Part shown: positions 53,496-62,312 of the stretch, in pieces
Numbering within the stretch: position 1 is the stretch's first letter
How the letters are laid out: the number at the start of each line of letters is the position of its first letter
Assembly: GCF_000819785.1 (NCBI RefSeq)
Contig: NZ_CDBK01000014.1
Span: 124,001 to 188,000, forward strand
Source: Aeromonas caviae
Lineage (GTDB): Bacteria; Pseudomonadota; Gammaproteobacteria; Enterobacterales; Aeromonadaceae
DNA length: 64,000 nt
Direction: 5' to 3'
The notes under the pieces: generated by a model
What the model saw: the letters and a program-made list of their open reading frames with translations, nothing else
Told to the model about the DNA's origin: nothing
Database searches by the model: none
Translations under genes and position numbers: made by a program

Positions 53496-53649
53496 GATGG
53501 CTCCATCGGATCAGGGGGAAAGCAAGAGGGGGGAGATGATGCCACATTCTGGCGGTGCTGTCCGTCAACCGTGACCATGGGGTGCATCAGAGGTTGCCTT
53601 GTAGAGGGCGGAAATGAGAATTTCATGCTATTTACTAGAGTGTCACTAA

Positions 53650-53670
53650 AGGTGTCTTTGAATGACACCT
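53650..53670. other. Inverted repeat upstream of the fimbrial pilin gene
   Basis: Arms AGGTGTC and GACACCT with a 7-base loop lie about 75 bp before the pilin ATG, a candidate operator or leader hairpin in the promoter of the fimbrial operon. Confidence 0.5.
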
Positions 53671-53744
53671 ACCGCGACAAGGCTGTGAAGCTCTGGCAGG
53701 GGTACCGTAGTCGCCAGCGACATCCAGGGATAGAGGAGGTTGTG

Positions 53745-54287
53745 ATGAAGACGAAAGCGCTCTCGATATTCGGACTCGCATTGGCGATCGTGACGATGCC
53801 CGCCGTTGCCTTCAACGGGGTCATTACCATCAACGGGGAAGTGACCGCAGGTACCTGTGCCATCGCGGTCAACGGGGGTACAGCATCGGCGACCGTCACC
53901 CTGCCCACCGTCAGTACCAATGCCCTCGGCAGCATAGGGCAGACCGCAGGGGCGACCGGTTTCAACCTCGCCCTCACCAGTTGCCCGACCACGGGCTCGG
54001 TGCGCGCCTACTTCGAAAACATCGGCGTGGAGCAGACCTCGGGCAATCTCAGCAACAAGGCCGTCGCGTCGGGAGGCAAGAATCCGGCGCAAAACGTGGA
54101 AGTGCAGATCCTCTCTGCCAACAGCACGCCCATCGACCTGAGGACCAATACAGGCAACAACGTGCTGGTGAACTTCAGTGCTACCGGCGGGGCAACGCTT
54201 TACTACAGCGCCCAGTACATTGCCACCGGGGCCGTTGGTGCGGGTCTGGTCTCGGCAGACCTCATCTACTCTCTGGATTATCACTGA
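53745..54287 (+). CDS. Fimbrial major pilin subunit
   Basis: A 180-residue pilin of the chaperone-usher class. Signal peptide of about 22 residues (MKTKALSIFGLALAIVTMPAVAFN). The mature part has the disulfide pair in AGTCAIAV and LTSCPTTG, and ends with the penultimate aromatic pattern DLIYSLDYH expected for donor-strand exchange. RBS AGAGGAGG. First gene of the operon, hence the likely bulk subunit. Confidence 0.88.
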   Translation: MKTKALSIFGLALAIVTMPAVAFNGVITINGEVTAGTCAIAVNGGTASATVTLPTVSTNALGSIGQTAGATGFNLALTSCPTTGSVRAYFENIGVEQTSGNLSNKAVASGGKNPAQNVEVQILSANSTPIDLRTNTGNNVLVNFSATGGATLYYSAQYIATGAVGAGLVSADLIYSLDYH

Positions 54288-54297
54288 GTCATGCGCC

Positions 54298-55056
54298 ATG
54301 AGCTCTTTACTTGCCCACGTTTTCGCCAGGACAAGGAGTGGCTGGTGGTGCTGGTGCCTGCTGCTCCTGCCCTGGTTTAGCTGGGGACATGTGCAGATCT
54401 CGGGGACCAGGGTCATCTATCCAGCCAGTGCGCGGGAGGTCACACTGGAGCTGACCAACAAGGGAAGCGCTCCCTCGTTGGTGCAGGTGTGGCTGGACGC
54501 CGGTGATCGTCGCATCCGGCCCGGCGCCGAGGCGCTCCCCTTCCTCATCACGCCCCCTATCACCCGCATCGAAGCCCGTCGTGGCCAATCCTTGCGCCTC
54601 GCCTATGTGGGAACGGGGCTGCCCCAGGATCGTGAATCCGTGTTCTGGCTCAACGTTCTGGAGGTGCCGCCGAGCGTGAAATCGACCCAGCCGGGCCAGA
54701 ACATGGTGCAACTCGCCTTTCGTTCCCGGATAAAGCTGTTCTATCGGCCAACTGGGCTGCCGGGCAACGTGGAGCGTGCCGCCCATCAGCTCAGCTGGCG
54801 CCTGATCCGCCAGGGGCAAGGCTATGCACTGCAGGCTCACAATCCAAGCCTCTATCACGTCAGCATCAGCAATCTTGAACTGCTGACAGCCCAGTCGAAA
54901 CGCTACAGCAATCTGAGCGGCGGCATGGTGGTACCGGGTGGCAGCTTCGACTTTCCCGTGGAGCACCTTTCCGGAGCCGTCAATGTCAAGAAGGTGACCT
55001 TCCATTGGCTCAACGATTACGGTGCTCGCGAGGTGGGCCAATTCGTCTTCCATTGA
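54298..55056 (+). CDS. Fimbrial periplasmic chaperone 1
   Basis: A 252-residue PapD-like chaperone with a hydrophobic signal segment (about residues 12-30). It has the G1/F1-zone signature RVIYPASAREVTLELTNKG and the FWLNVLEVPP stretch. The subunit-anchoring basic residue lies in RIKLFYRPTGLP, as in the FGS (short-loop) class. It keeps pilins soluble and delivers them to the usher by donor-strand complementation. ATG 54298 was chosen in frame with the Ig-fold body; the neighbouring ATG at 54291 is out of frame. Confidence 0.9.
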   Translation: MSSLLAHVFARTRSGWWCWCLLLLPWFSWGHVQISGTRVIYPASAREVTLELTNKGSAPSLVQVWLDAGDRRIRPGAEALPFLITPPITRIEARRGQSLRLAYVGTGLPQDRESVFWLNVLEVPPSVKSTQPGQNMVQLAFRSRIKLFYRPTGLPGNVERAAHQLSWRLIRQGQGYALQAHNPSLYHVSISNLELLTAQSKRYSNLSGGMVVPGGSFDFPVEHLSGAVNVKKVTFHWLNDYGAREVGQFVFH

Positions 55057-55085
55057 GCTCGGTGGATGGCGGCGCTTGCCTGCTC

Positions 55086-57668
55086 ATGAATCTGGTACGC
55101 GGCAGCCCTGTCGCGACGTTCAAGATGCCTATCTCATGCCATTTCCCCCCGGGTTTATGCTTCCCTGTATCGATTTGTTGGTTGCTTGTGCTGGGGGGAT
55201 GGGGAGGGATGGTCATGGCCGATGAACCCGTTGCAGAGGTCCCCCCCTCCGCAGAGGTCGAATTTGACAACAGCTTGCTGGACAGTCTGGGGATCAACAT
55301 CGATCTGGCCCGCTTCTCCCGCGCCGATTTCATTCCTCCCGGTCGCTATTCTCTCGAGATTACCCTCAATGGCCGGGAGCGCCTGAATCAGCAGGTGGAG
55401 GTGAGAGCAGGGGCGGACCCCGGTACTCCCAGATTCTGTTTTCAGCCCGATCAGTTGACGCAATGGGGTTTGCTCCTCGACAAGCTGCCCGATCAGCCGT
55501 CAGTGAAGGCGCAACTGGCACACGATTGCATCGAGGTCAATGCCCTGGTGCCGGGAGCCAGCTTTACCTTCGACCTTGCCAGCCTGAGCGGTGATCTCAG
55601 CCTGCCCCAGGCCTACCTTGGCCGGGTCAGGCGCGATTATGTCGGACCGGATCAATGGGTACAGGGGATCAATGCCGCCTTCGTCAGTTACAACGCCAAT
55701 CTGTACTACAACGACCAGGATGACGGGGGCGATCCGGTCAGCAGCAGCGTCAATCTCAACACGGGTCTCAACCTGGGGGCCTGGCGCCTGCGCCACAACG
55801 GTTCCTGGCAAGGCACATCTGGCGGGGGGTATCTGCCCCTCAACAGCTATGTGCAGCGGGATGTCACCTCCCGCACGGCCCAGCTCACCCTGGGAGAATA
55901 TTTCACACCGGGGGACAGCTTCGACAGTGTGCCTTTCACCGGTGTGCAGATCGCCAGCGACGACGCCATGCTGCCCGACTTCGAGCGGGGTTTTGCTCCC
56001 GTGGTGCGCGGGGTGGCCCAGAGCAATGCCAGGGTCACCATACGCCAGGGCGATGCCCTCATCTATGAAACCCAGGTGGCGCCGGGGGCCTTCGCCATCG
56101 ACGACCTCTATGCCACCAGTTTCGCCGGCGACCTGGATGTGACGGTCACGGAGGCAGATGGTAGCGTGCAGCGCTTCACCCTGCCGTTTTCCTCCGTGGT
56201 GCAGATGCTGCGACACGACACCTCCCGCTTCAGCCTGACTCTGGGACGTTATCGCAATGATGCCGGACCAGACGGGCCTGATTTTCTGCAAGGCACCTAT
56301 CGACACGGCCTGTCGGACACCCTGACTCTCTACGGGGGAACCATAGCCGCAAAACAGTATGCCGCTCTGCTGGGGGGGGCGGCCATGGGGTCCGATTACG
56401 GCGCCCTGGCCCTCGATGTCACCGGTTCCTGGGCGAGTGATTTACCCTCGGGCGCGGATCTGCCTCCCTCCCTGTCCGGCCAGAGCTATCGCCTTACCTA
56501 CAGCAAGCAGATGGATTTGACCCGAACCTACTTCACCCTGGCTGCCTACCGCTTCTCCAGCGAAGGCTATCTCGACCTGAGCGATGTGGCGGCGATGAAG
56601 GTTGGCGCACTGGATCGTCTGCAGCGTGAGCGCAATCGCTTCCAGCTCAACATCAACCAGCCCGTGGGGGAGTGGGGTGATTTCTATTTCAATGGCATCC
56701 GCCGGGATTACTGGAGCGGTCAGGGGGAGAGCAGCAGCCTTCAGTTCGGTTACAGCCGGGGATTTGACTGGGGCAGTTTGACCTTGTCGGCCAGCCACTC
56801 TCTGGAAGAGGGGACTGGCGATCAGTACGTACTGAGCCTGAGTATCCCCATCGGTGACAAGCTGGGGGCTCCGCGCCTTGGCAGTACCCTCTCCTATCAG
56901 AAGGGAGTGGGGACCAGCACCAGACTGGATCTCAGCGGAGGCTCCGGGGATGGGCGCTTCTACTACGGGGTCTATGGGAGCCAGGGGCCTGGGGGAGCTG
57001 ACAGCACCCGGGGGTATGGGGCCAATGTGCAGTATCAGACGGCGTTCGCCCAGTTGGGACTCAGTACCAGCCAGGGGGAGGGGTATGGCCAGTACGTGGC
57101 CTCGGCCAAAGGGACCTTGCTGGTGCATGAAGAGGGCTGGGTGATGGGGCAAACCCAGGGAGAGACCATGGCGCTGGTGGAGGCCAAAGGTGCCCAGGGG
57201 GCCAGGGTGAGCCACGGCATCGGCAGCGAGGTGGATGGAGATGGCTATGCGGTGCTGGCCGGGCTAAATCCCTATCGCACCAACGTCATCGGGCTGGACC
57301 CGACCGGTTTGCCACTGGATGTGGAGATCGACGGCAGCGCCCGTATGGTGGCCCCCCGCCGGGGCGCCATCGTGAAACTCGCTTATGAGACTCATGTCGG
57401 GCAACCACTGCTCATCAAGGCCGAGCGACACGATGGCAGCGTCCCTCCTTTCGGGGCCGACGTGGTCGATGACCGGGGGGGATCGGTGGCCGTGGTCGGG
57501 CAGGGAGGGCTTATCTTCGTGCGTGGCGAGCAGGGGACGCTCTACGTCCAGTGGGGGGAGTCAAGCGATGAAGGGTGTCGCCTCGACTATCGGATGCCCC
57601 CGCCGGATCCGGCCATGCCCTACCAGCAGGTGGCGGCGCGCTGCATCGACATGGAGACGGGACCATGA
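55086..57668 (+). CDS. Outer-membrane fimbrial usher
   Basis: An 860-residue usher, the outer-membrane gate for pilus assembly. A long N-terminal segment ends in a signal-like stretch (LLVLGGWGGMVMADEP). An N-terminal domain (VEFDNSLLDSLGINIDLARF), the 24-strand barrel with the plug, and C-terminal domains (AETHVGQPLLIKAE-like) follow. The start is uncertain: MNLVRG at 55086 and MPISCHF at 55125 both lack a strong ribosome-binding site. It overlaps chaperone 2 by 4 bp. Confidence 0.9.
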   Translation: MNLVRGSPVATFKMPISCHFPPGLCFPVSICWLLVLGGWGGMVMADEPVAEVPPSAEVEFDNSLLDSLGINIDLARFSRADFIPPGRYSLEITLNGRERLNQQVEVRAGADPGTPRFCFQPDQLTQWGLLLDKLPDQPSVKAQLAHDCIEVNALVPGASFTFDLASLSGDLSLPQAYLGRVRRDYVGPDQWVQGINAAFVSYNANLYYNDQDDGGDPVSSSVNLNTGLNLGAWRLRHNGSWQGTSGGGYLPLNSYVQRDVTSRTAQLTLGEYFTPGDSFDSVPFTGVQIASDDAMLPDFERGFAPVVRGVAQSNARVTIRQGDALIYETQVAPGAFAIDDLYATSFAGDLDVTVTEADGSVQRFTLPFSSVVQMLRHDTSRFSLTLGRYRNDAGPDGPDFLQGTYRHGLSDTLTLYGGTIAAKQYAALLGGAAMGSDYGALALDVTGSWASDLPSGADLPPSLSGQSYRLTYSKQMDLTRTYFTLAAYRFSSEGYLDLSDVAAMKVGALDRLQRERNRFQLNINQPVGEWGDFYFNGIRRDYWSGQGESSSLQFGYSRGFDWGSLTLSASHSLEEGTGDQYVLSLSIPIGDKLGAPRLGSTLSYQKGVGTSTRLDLSGGSGDGRFYYGVYGSQGPGGADSTRGYGANVQYQTAFAQLGLSTSQGEGYGQYVASAKGTLLVHEEGWVMGQTQGETMALVEAKGAQGARVSHGIGSEVDGDGYAVLAGLNPYRTNVIGLDPTGLPLDVEIDGSARMVAPRRGAIVKLAYETHVGQPLLIKAERHDGSVPPFGADVVDDRGGSVAVVGQGGLIFVRGEQGTLYVQWGESSDEGCRLDYRMPPPDPAMPYQQVAARCIDMETGP

Positions 57669-58435
57669 ACGGCATCCGTGATGACCTGCACTCGCGCGGA
57701 CGTGGGAGCAGGGTAGGGGTGACAAGCTGTTTTGTTCTGTTCGGGGCCCTCTTGTGGACCCAGGGGGGGGAGGCCGCGATTCGGCTGATGCAGACCCGTC
57801 TCGTCCATCAGGGGGGCGAGGCCGCCCTGATGGTTCGCAACGACGGCACCGGACCCAGCCTGATGCAGGCCTGGGTTGACCTGGGAGACGAGCGCCTGGG
57901 GCCTGGTGAGGTGGCGACTCCCTTTCTGGTGCTGCCGCCCGTGATGCGACTCGGACCAGGCAGGGGGCAGACACTGAGGGTGATCGGAGGAGAGCAGAAC
58001 CGGTTGCCCCGGGACAGGGAGTCCCTGTTCTGGCTCAACGTGCTTGGCCTGCCCCCCAAGGCCCATGCCACCGAGGGGAGTGTCCAGCTGGCCTATCGCA
58101 CCCGTATCAAGCTTTTCTACCGCCCCCCCGGCCTTTCGGGCTCCGTGGCTGGGATGGTCCGCCAGCTGAAGTGGCAGATCCTCTCCGAAGGCGGGCTCGG
58201 TGTCACCAATCCGGGCCCCTTCCACATCAGTCTGAGCGAAGTGTTGCTGACGATGGGGGACTGGCAGCTTGCCTGGCGGGAGGGGGGCGTACTGCCACCC
58301 TACGGCACTCTGCACCTGCCCATGGGGGTTGTCCCGGCGGGGGCGAGTGGCCGGCTGCGCTGGATAGACGATGAGGGCAGCTATCGTGAGGAGCCCTTCA
58401 TGCCGCTCAGAAGCCAAGGAGGTCACCATGAGTGA
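57665..58435 (+). CDS. Fimbrial periplasmic chaperone 2
   Basis: A 256-residue PapD-like chaperone, a paralogue of the one at 54298. They share RESLFWLNVLGLPP (RESVFWLNVLEVPP in the first) and TRIKLFYRPPGL, which again places it in the FGS class. Signal segment about residues 15-35. The usher stop overlaps its ATG (ATGA) and it overlaps the adhesin gene by 8 bp, so it is tightly coupled. One chaperone may serve the pilin and the other the tip adhesin; that division is inference. Confidence 0.9.
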   Translation: MNGIRDDLHSRGRGSRVGVTSCFVLFGALLWTQGGEAAIRLMQTRLVHQGGEAALMVRNDGTGPSLMQAWVDLGDERLGPGEVATPFLVLPPVMRLGPGRGQTLRVIGGEQNRLPRDRESLFWLNVLGLPPKAHATEGSVQLAYRTRIKLFYRPPGLSGSVAGMVRQLKWQILSEGGLGVTNPGPFHISLSEVLLTMGDWQLAWREGGVLPPYGTLHLPMGVVPAGASGRLRWIDDEGSYREEPFMPLRSQGGHHE

Positions 58436-59459
58436 TGCAACCGGTCGTCATGGCCCCGACTCCCTGTTGATGGGGGCGCTGTTGCTGGGGGCCGGACTCT
58501 GGCCCGGGGAAGGGAATGCGGTGAACGGCCAGTGCACCAGCCCCTTCGTGGCCACCTTGCCGCTCACCGTCAGCGATCTCTATCAGCCAGGTGATACCCG
58601 CAGTGCGACCTTCGCCACCACGGGCACGGCCAGTTGTGATTGCATCGGTATCTCTGTCGGGTTGCTGGTGACGGCCTACTACCAGGGCACCACCAGCCTG
58701 CCCACCGTCTCCGATCCCCTCGGTACCCTCATCAAGCTCAATTCCTATCTCGGTCTCAAGGTGGAGTTCAATGCGGCGGGGGGATACCAGAGCGTCCCCT
58801 TCAACACCACTACCACTGGGCTTCTGAGTGCCTGTGTGGGCGGGCTACTCAATGTCTCCCTGCTGGGGGGGATCAGCGTGAACGGGGGACGAGCAACCCT
58901 GAAACTGCTCAAGGGGATCACGGGCACCCAGACCTTCAGTGGCACCGTGGCCCAGCTGTTCGTGCGACGTGGCAGCCTGCCCGATACCAGTCCGGCCAAT
59001 GCGTTCAGCACCCTGGCGATGAACATCACAGTCACCTCGACCCCCAGTTGCCAGTTCCCCGCCGGTACCAGCATTCCCATCGATCTGGGCGCCGTGGCCC
59101 AGAGCGCCTTCATCGAAGGGGAGATCCCCAGGGGCTATGCGCCGCGCAGCGTCAATGTGAGCGTGACCTGCAGCCAGATCCCGAGCGATTACGTGGTGCC
59201 GCTGCGCTACAGCTTCTCGGGGGTGCTCGCGAGCGACAACCGCTTCATCACCACCAGCCTGGCCGGTGTCGGGGTGGGCATGGTCGAGCAGGGGGCCCTG
59301 ACCCCTATTCCATTCGATACCGCCATCGCGGTACCCTACTCGGCGGCGACCCAGGCCACCGACTACAAGGTGAGGCTCTACCCGACCCGGCTGCCGGGCC
59401 AGGTAGTACGCACCGGCCCCTACACCGGCACCATCATGGTCACGGTGAGCGTGCCCTGA
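58428..59459 (+). CDS. Two-domain fimbrial tip adhesin
   Basis: A 343-residue exported protein (signal segment about residues 12-32, SLLMGALLLGAGLW) with an N-terminal domain of about 180 residues containing cysteines (GQCTSPFV, TASCDCIG, LSACVGG). A pilin-like C-terminal domain follows (PSCQFPAGTSIPIDLG, VSVTCSQI). That layout is the FimH-type one, a receptor-binding domain on a pilin domain for donor-strand linkage. Last gene of the operon; AAGGAGG before the ATG. The receptor is unknown. Confidence 0.85.
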   Translation: MSDATGRHGPDSLLMGALLLGAGLWPGEGNAVNGQCTSPFVATLPLTVSDLYQPGDTRSATFATTGTASCDCIGISVGLLVTAYYQGTTSLPTVSDPLGTLIKLNSYLGLKVEFNAAGGYQSVPFNTTTTGLLSACVGGLLNVSLLGGISVNGGRATLKLLKGITGTQTFSGTVAQLFVRRGSLPDTSPANAFSTLAMNITVTSTPSCQFPAGTSIPIDLGAVAQSAFIEGEIPRGYAPRSVNVSVTCSQIPSDYVVPLRYSFSGVLASDNRFITTSLAGVGVGMVEQGALTPIPFDTAIAVPYSAATQATDYKVRLYPTRLPGQVVRTGPYTGTIMVTVSVP

Positions 59460-59496
59460 GGAGACGCCGCTTCGCCCCTATTTTTCGACGAGGTCA

Positions 59497-60282
59497 ATGA
59501 TGAACAGTGACAGGGCCCTGCGCCACGAACCCAAACGCCATGGCATAGGACAGGGCTGGATCTGGATCCGCACCGGATTCGACATCTTCAACAAGGGGAT
59601 GGGTGCCAGCGTGGCCATGATAGTGCTCTGGTTTGTGGTGGGCATCGTGCTGGATCAGCTGCCGGCGGGGGGCTTGATATCCCAGTTGCTCTACATGGTG
59701 TGGGGGGCTGGCTGGGTGGCGGTGGCGCGGCGGGGTCACCATGGCGAGGCACTGCAATTTGGCGACTTCTTTGCCGGTTTCCGCCATCGGTTGACCCCCT
59801 TGATGCTGGGGGGCCTGATGGTGCTCGGCCTCATCATGGGGATCCTGATGATCTGCGTGTTCCTGCTGCACCAGTGGGGACTCACCGGCCTGTTGTCCGC
59901 GGATCCGGGCTCCCTGGCGCTGACCCCGGAGCAGGCACAGGGTTTCCTCGTCTGCGCCCTGGTGGGATTGGCACTGTTCGTTCCCGTGCTGATGGCCATC
60001 ACCTTCGCCCCCGCCCTTATCCTCTTCCATCAGGTCGGGATCTGGCAGGCAGCCCGGCTCAGCTTCAAGGGATGTCTGCGCAACATGTGGCCCTTCCTCT
60101 GGTGGGGGCTGCTCGGGGCCGTGCTGATCTTCTTTGGCGCACTCCTGATGTTGGTGGGCCTGCTGGTGGTGCTGCCTGCCATCAACTACTCCATTTATGC
60201 CGCCTATCACGACATCTATCTGGAGGATCAGGAGGCCGAGGAGGGAGAGACCCCGGTCAAGGCATTCGGTTTCGAAGCCTGA
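59497..60282 (+). CDS. BPSS1780-family membrane protein
   Basis: A 261-residue integral membrane protein with about six hydrophobic helices. N-terminal features (GWIWIRTGFDIFNKGMG), the central FGDFFAGFRHRLTPLMLGG and WQAARLSFKGCLRNMWPFL match the uncharacterised BPSS1780 family. It lies 37 bp after the adhesin, possibly on the same transcript, but family members elsewhere stand alone, so a fimbrial role is not implied. A terminator follows. Confidence 0.82.
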   Translation: MMNSDRALRHEPKRHGIGQGWIWIRTGFDIFNKGMGASVAMIVLWFVVGIVLDQLPAGGLISQLLYMVWGAGWVAVARRGHHGEALQFGDFFAGFRHRLTPLMLGGLMVLGLIMGILMICVFLLHQWGLTGLLSADPGSLALTPEQAQGFLVCALVGLALFVPVLMAITFAPALILFHQVGIWQAARLSFKGCLRNMWPFLWWGLLGAVLIFFGALLMLVGLLVVLPAINYSIYAAYHDIYLEDQEAEEGETPVKAFGFEA

Positions 60283-60302
60283 CCTGGCACAGGATGGAGC
60301 AA

Positions 60303-60327
60303 AGAGGGGCCGCGAGGCCCTTTTTTT
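60303..60327 (+). terminator. Terminator after the BPSS1780-family gene
   Basis: A GC stem of about 6 bp (GGGCC with GGCCC, 4-base loop) is followed by seven T on the plus strand. Confidence 0.8.
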
Positions 60328-60344
60328 GTGGCGGCTCGCAGGGA

Positions 60345-61259
60345 TCAGAGAGAGGGAGGGGCTTCCTGCCACAGGGGATCGTCCGCCATCCGCTCCACGA
60401 GAAAGTCGAGGAAGCTGCGCAGCAGGGGGGACATCTGTTTGCGGGTGCCATAAACGGCATAGACGCCGAGGCGCTTGGGCTGCCAGGGGGTGAGCAGGGG
60501 GACCAGGGCGCCGCTTGCCAGATGGGGGTGAACCGAGTAGGCGGGTTGCAGGCTGATCCCCGCCCCGTCCAGGGTGGCGGCCAGCAGCAGGTTGGAGATG
60601 TTGGCGCTGAGGTTGCCGCTCACCGGGACGGATTCGGGACCATCGGGCCCCAGAAACTCCCACAGGCTCTTGCCGAAATAGGTGTAGGTGAGGCAGTTGT
60701 GCAGTGCCAGATCCTGCACCTGCTGCGGCGGAGCATGGCGGGCCAGGTAGGCGGGGCTGGCGCACACCACCGAGTGGCAGGTACCGAGCCTGCGGGCCAC
60801 CAGGTTGGGATCGAGGTCGTTGGTGATGCGCAGGGCGAGATCGATTCGCTCCTCCACCAGATTGACCGTCCGGTCCAGCAGCAGGATGTCGATCGCCGTG
60901 CCGGGGTAACGGGCCAGGTAGTCGTTCGCCGCCCCGACCAGCAGGGCTTCGGAGAGAGAGTAGCTGCTGGTGATGCGCAGTTGCCCCTTGGGGGCCTCGT
61001 CATGGCGGATGGCCAGGTGCTCCATCTCTTCCCCCAGGGCCAGCATGGCTCTGGCCCGGTTCAGCGCCTCTTCTCCCGGCCCGGTCAGGCTCAGCCGGCG
61101 GGTGGTGCGGTGCAGCAATCTGGCCCCCATCCAGCGTTCCAGCTCGGCCAGGTAGCGCGACACCATGGCGCGGGACATCTCCAGTTTCTCCCCGGCGCCG
61201 CTCAGGCTGCCCTGTTCCACCACGCAGACGAAGACCCGCAATGCGGTCAGCCTATCCAT
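60345..61259 (-). CDS. LysR-family transcriptional regulator
   Basis: A 304-residue LysR regulator of the DsdC/CrgA-like aromatic group: helix-turn-helix MDRLTALRVFVCVVEQGSLS with AMVSRYLAELERWMGARLLHR, then a substrate-binding fold. It is divergent from the MBL-fold gene at 61380 across 120 bp, the classic LysR target arrangement, so that gene is its probable target. Inducer unknown. Confidence 0.92.
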   Translation of the reverse strand: MDRLTALRVFVCVVEQGSLSGAGEKLEMSRAMVSRYLAELERWMGARLLHRTTRRLSLTGPGEEALNRARAMLALGEEMEHLAIRHDEAPKGQLRITSSYSLSEALLVGAANDYLARYPGTAIDILLLDRTVNLVEERIDLALRITNDLDPNLVARRLGTCHSVVCASPAYLARHAPPQQVQDLALHNCLTYTYFGKSLWEFLGPDGPESVPVSGNLSANISNLLLAATLDGAGISLQPAYSVHPHLASGALVPLLTPWQPKRLGVYAVYGTRKQMSPLLRSFLDFLVERMADDPLWQEAPPSL

Positions 61260-61379
61260 CTTGTGCCCCTATATGCTCGATTTGTGCAACAGTGATGCGC
61301 CTATTATGCGGTATTTGTATCGATGGTGATGCAATAAACTGCGCTCATTCCATTAATCCACACCGATGAGCGTTATCTG

Positions 61380-62237
61380 ATGAACAACACACTGCGTACC
61401 CTGACCCTGACCAGCCTCCTGATGATGGGTTCCGCCCTGGCGGCCCCCCTGACCGTGACCGTCTACAACCCCGGCGAGAAGGCCATCTTCCCCGTCTCCT
61501 CCTCACTGGTAGCCGGTGACAAAGAGGCCATCCTGATCGATGCCCAGTTCGACGTGCAACATGGTCAGGCGCTGGTGGACATGATCAAGAAGAGCGGCAA
61601 GAAGCTGACCACTGTCTATATCAGTGCCGGTGACCCCGACTTCTACTTCGGTCTGGAACCCGTCATGGCGGCGTTCCCGGATGTCAAAGTGCTGGCCGAC
61701 CAGCATGTGGTCGACCATATCAAGCAGACCAAGGATGCCAAGCTGAGCTACTGGGGCCCGATCCTGGGCAAGGATGCACCCAAGAGCCTGACCGTGCCGC
61801 AAGTGATGACGGCCAGCCACCTGACGCTGGATGGCGAGAAGATTGACATCAAAGAGATGAACACCCCGAATGCCTACCTCTGGGCCCCTTCCATCAAGAC
61901 GGCCTTTGGTGGTGTGCCGGTCTACAGCGGCGTGCACGTCTGGATGGCGGACAGCCAGTCCAAGGCCGCTCGCAGCAACTGGGTCAAGGCGCTGAACAAT
62001 CTGCTGGCCCTGAAACCCGAGCGTGTGGTGCCGGGTCACTTCCTGGGAACTGCGCCCAAGGGTACCGAAGCCGTGACCTTCACCCGTGACTACGTGCAGC
62101 GTTTTGAGCAGGAGCTGGCCAAGACCAAGCACTCCGGCCAGCTGATTGAAGCGCTGAAGAAGGCTTACCCCTCCCTGCCGGTCGACGATGGCCTGGCCAT
62201 CGGTGCCAAGGTCAATACCGGCGAGATGAAGTGGTAA
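61380..62237 (+). CDS. Exported MBL-fold protein with degenerate metal motif
   Basis: A 285-residue protein with a signal peptide (MNNTLRTLTLTSLLMMGSALA, cleavage after ALA). The beta-lactamase-like fold is evident (NPGEKAIFPVSSSLVAGDKE, FPDVKVLADQHVVDHI). The usual HxHxDH motif is replaced at residues 82-89 by SAGDPDFY, so the classical ligands are largely lost, although later Asp and His positions (WMADSQ, VVPGHFLG) remain. It may be a pseudo-enzyme or use a different metal set. It probably belongs to the regulon of the divergent LysR. Terminator downstream. Confidence 0.85.
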   Translation: MNNTLRTLTLTSLLMMGSALAAPLTVTVYNPGEKAIFPVSSSLVAGDKEAILIDAQFDVQHGQALVDMIKKSGKKLTTVYISAGDPDFYFGLEPVMAAFPDVKVLADQHVVDHIKQTKDAKLSYWGPILGKDAPKSLTVPQVMTASHLTLDGEKIDIKEMNTPNAYLWAPSIKTAFGGVPVYSGVHVWMADSQSKAARSNWVKALNNLLALKPERVVPGHFLGTAPKGTEAVTFTRDYVQRFEQELAKTKHSGQLIEALKKAYPSLPVDDGLAIGAKVNTGEMKW

Positions 62238-62268
62238 CTCCCTGACGCCTACTTCCCTGTGTTTTTTT

Positions 62269-62293
62269 ACCGGGCCCGAGGGCCCGGTTTTTT
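62269..62293 (+). terminator. Terminator after the MBL-fold gene
   Basis: A 9-bp stem (ACCGGGCCC with complement) and 2-base loop, then six T on the plus strand. Confidence 0.92.
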
Positions 62294-62312
62294 ATCCAGC
62301 CTTGAAGCGAGA

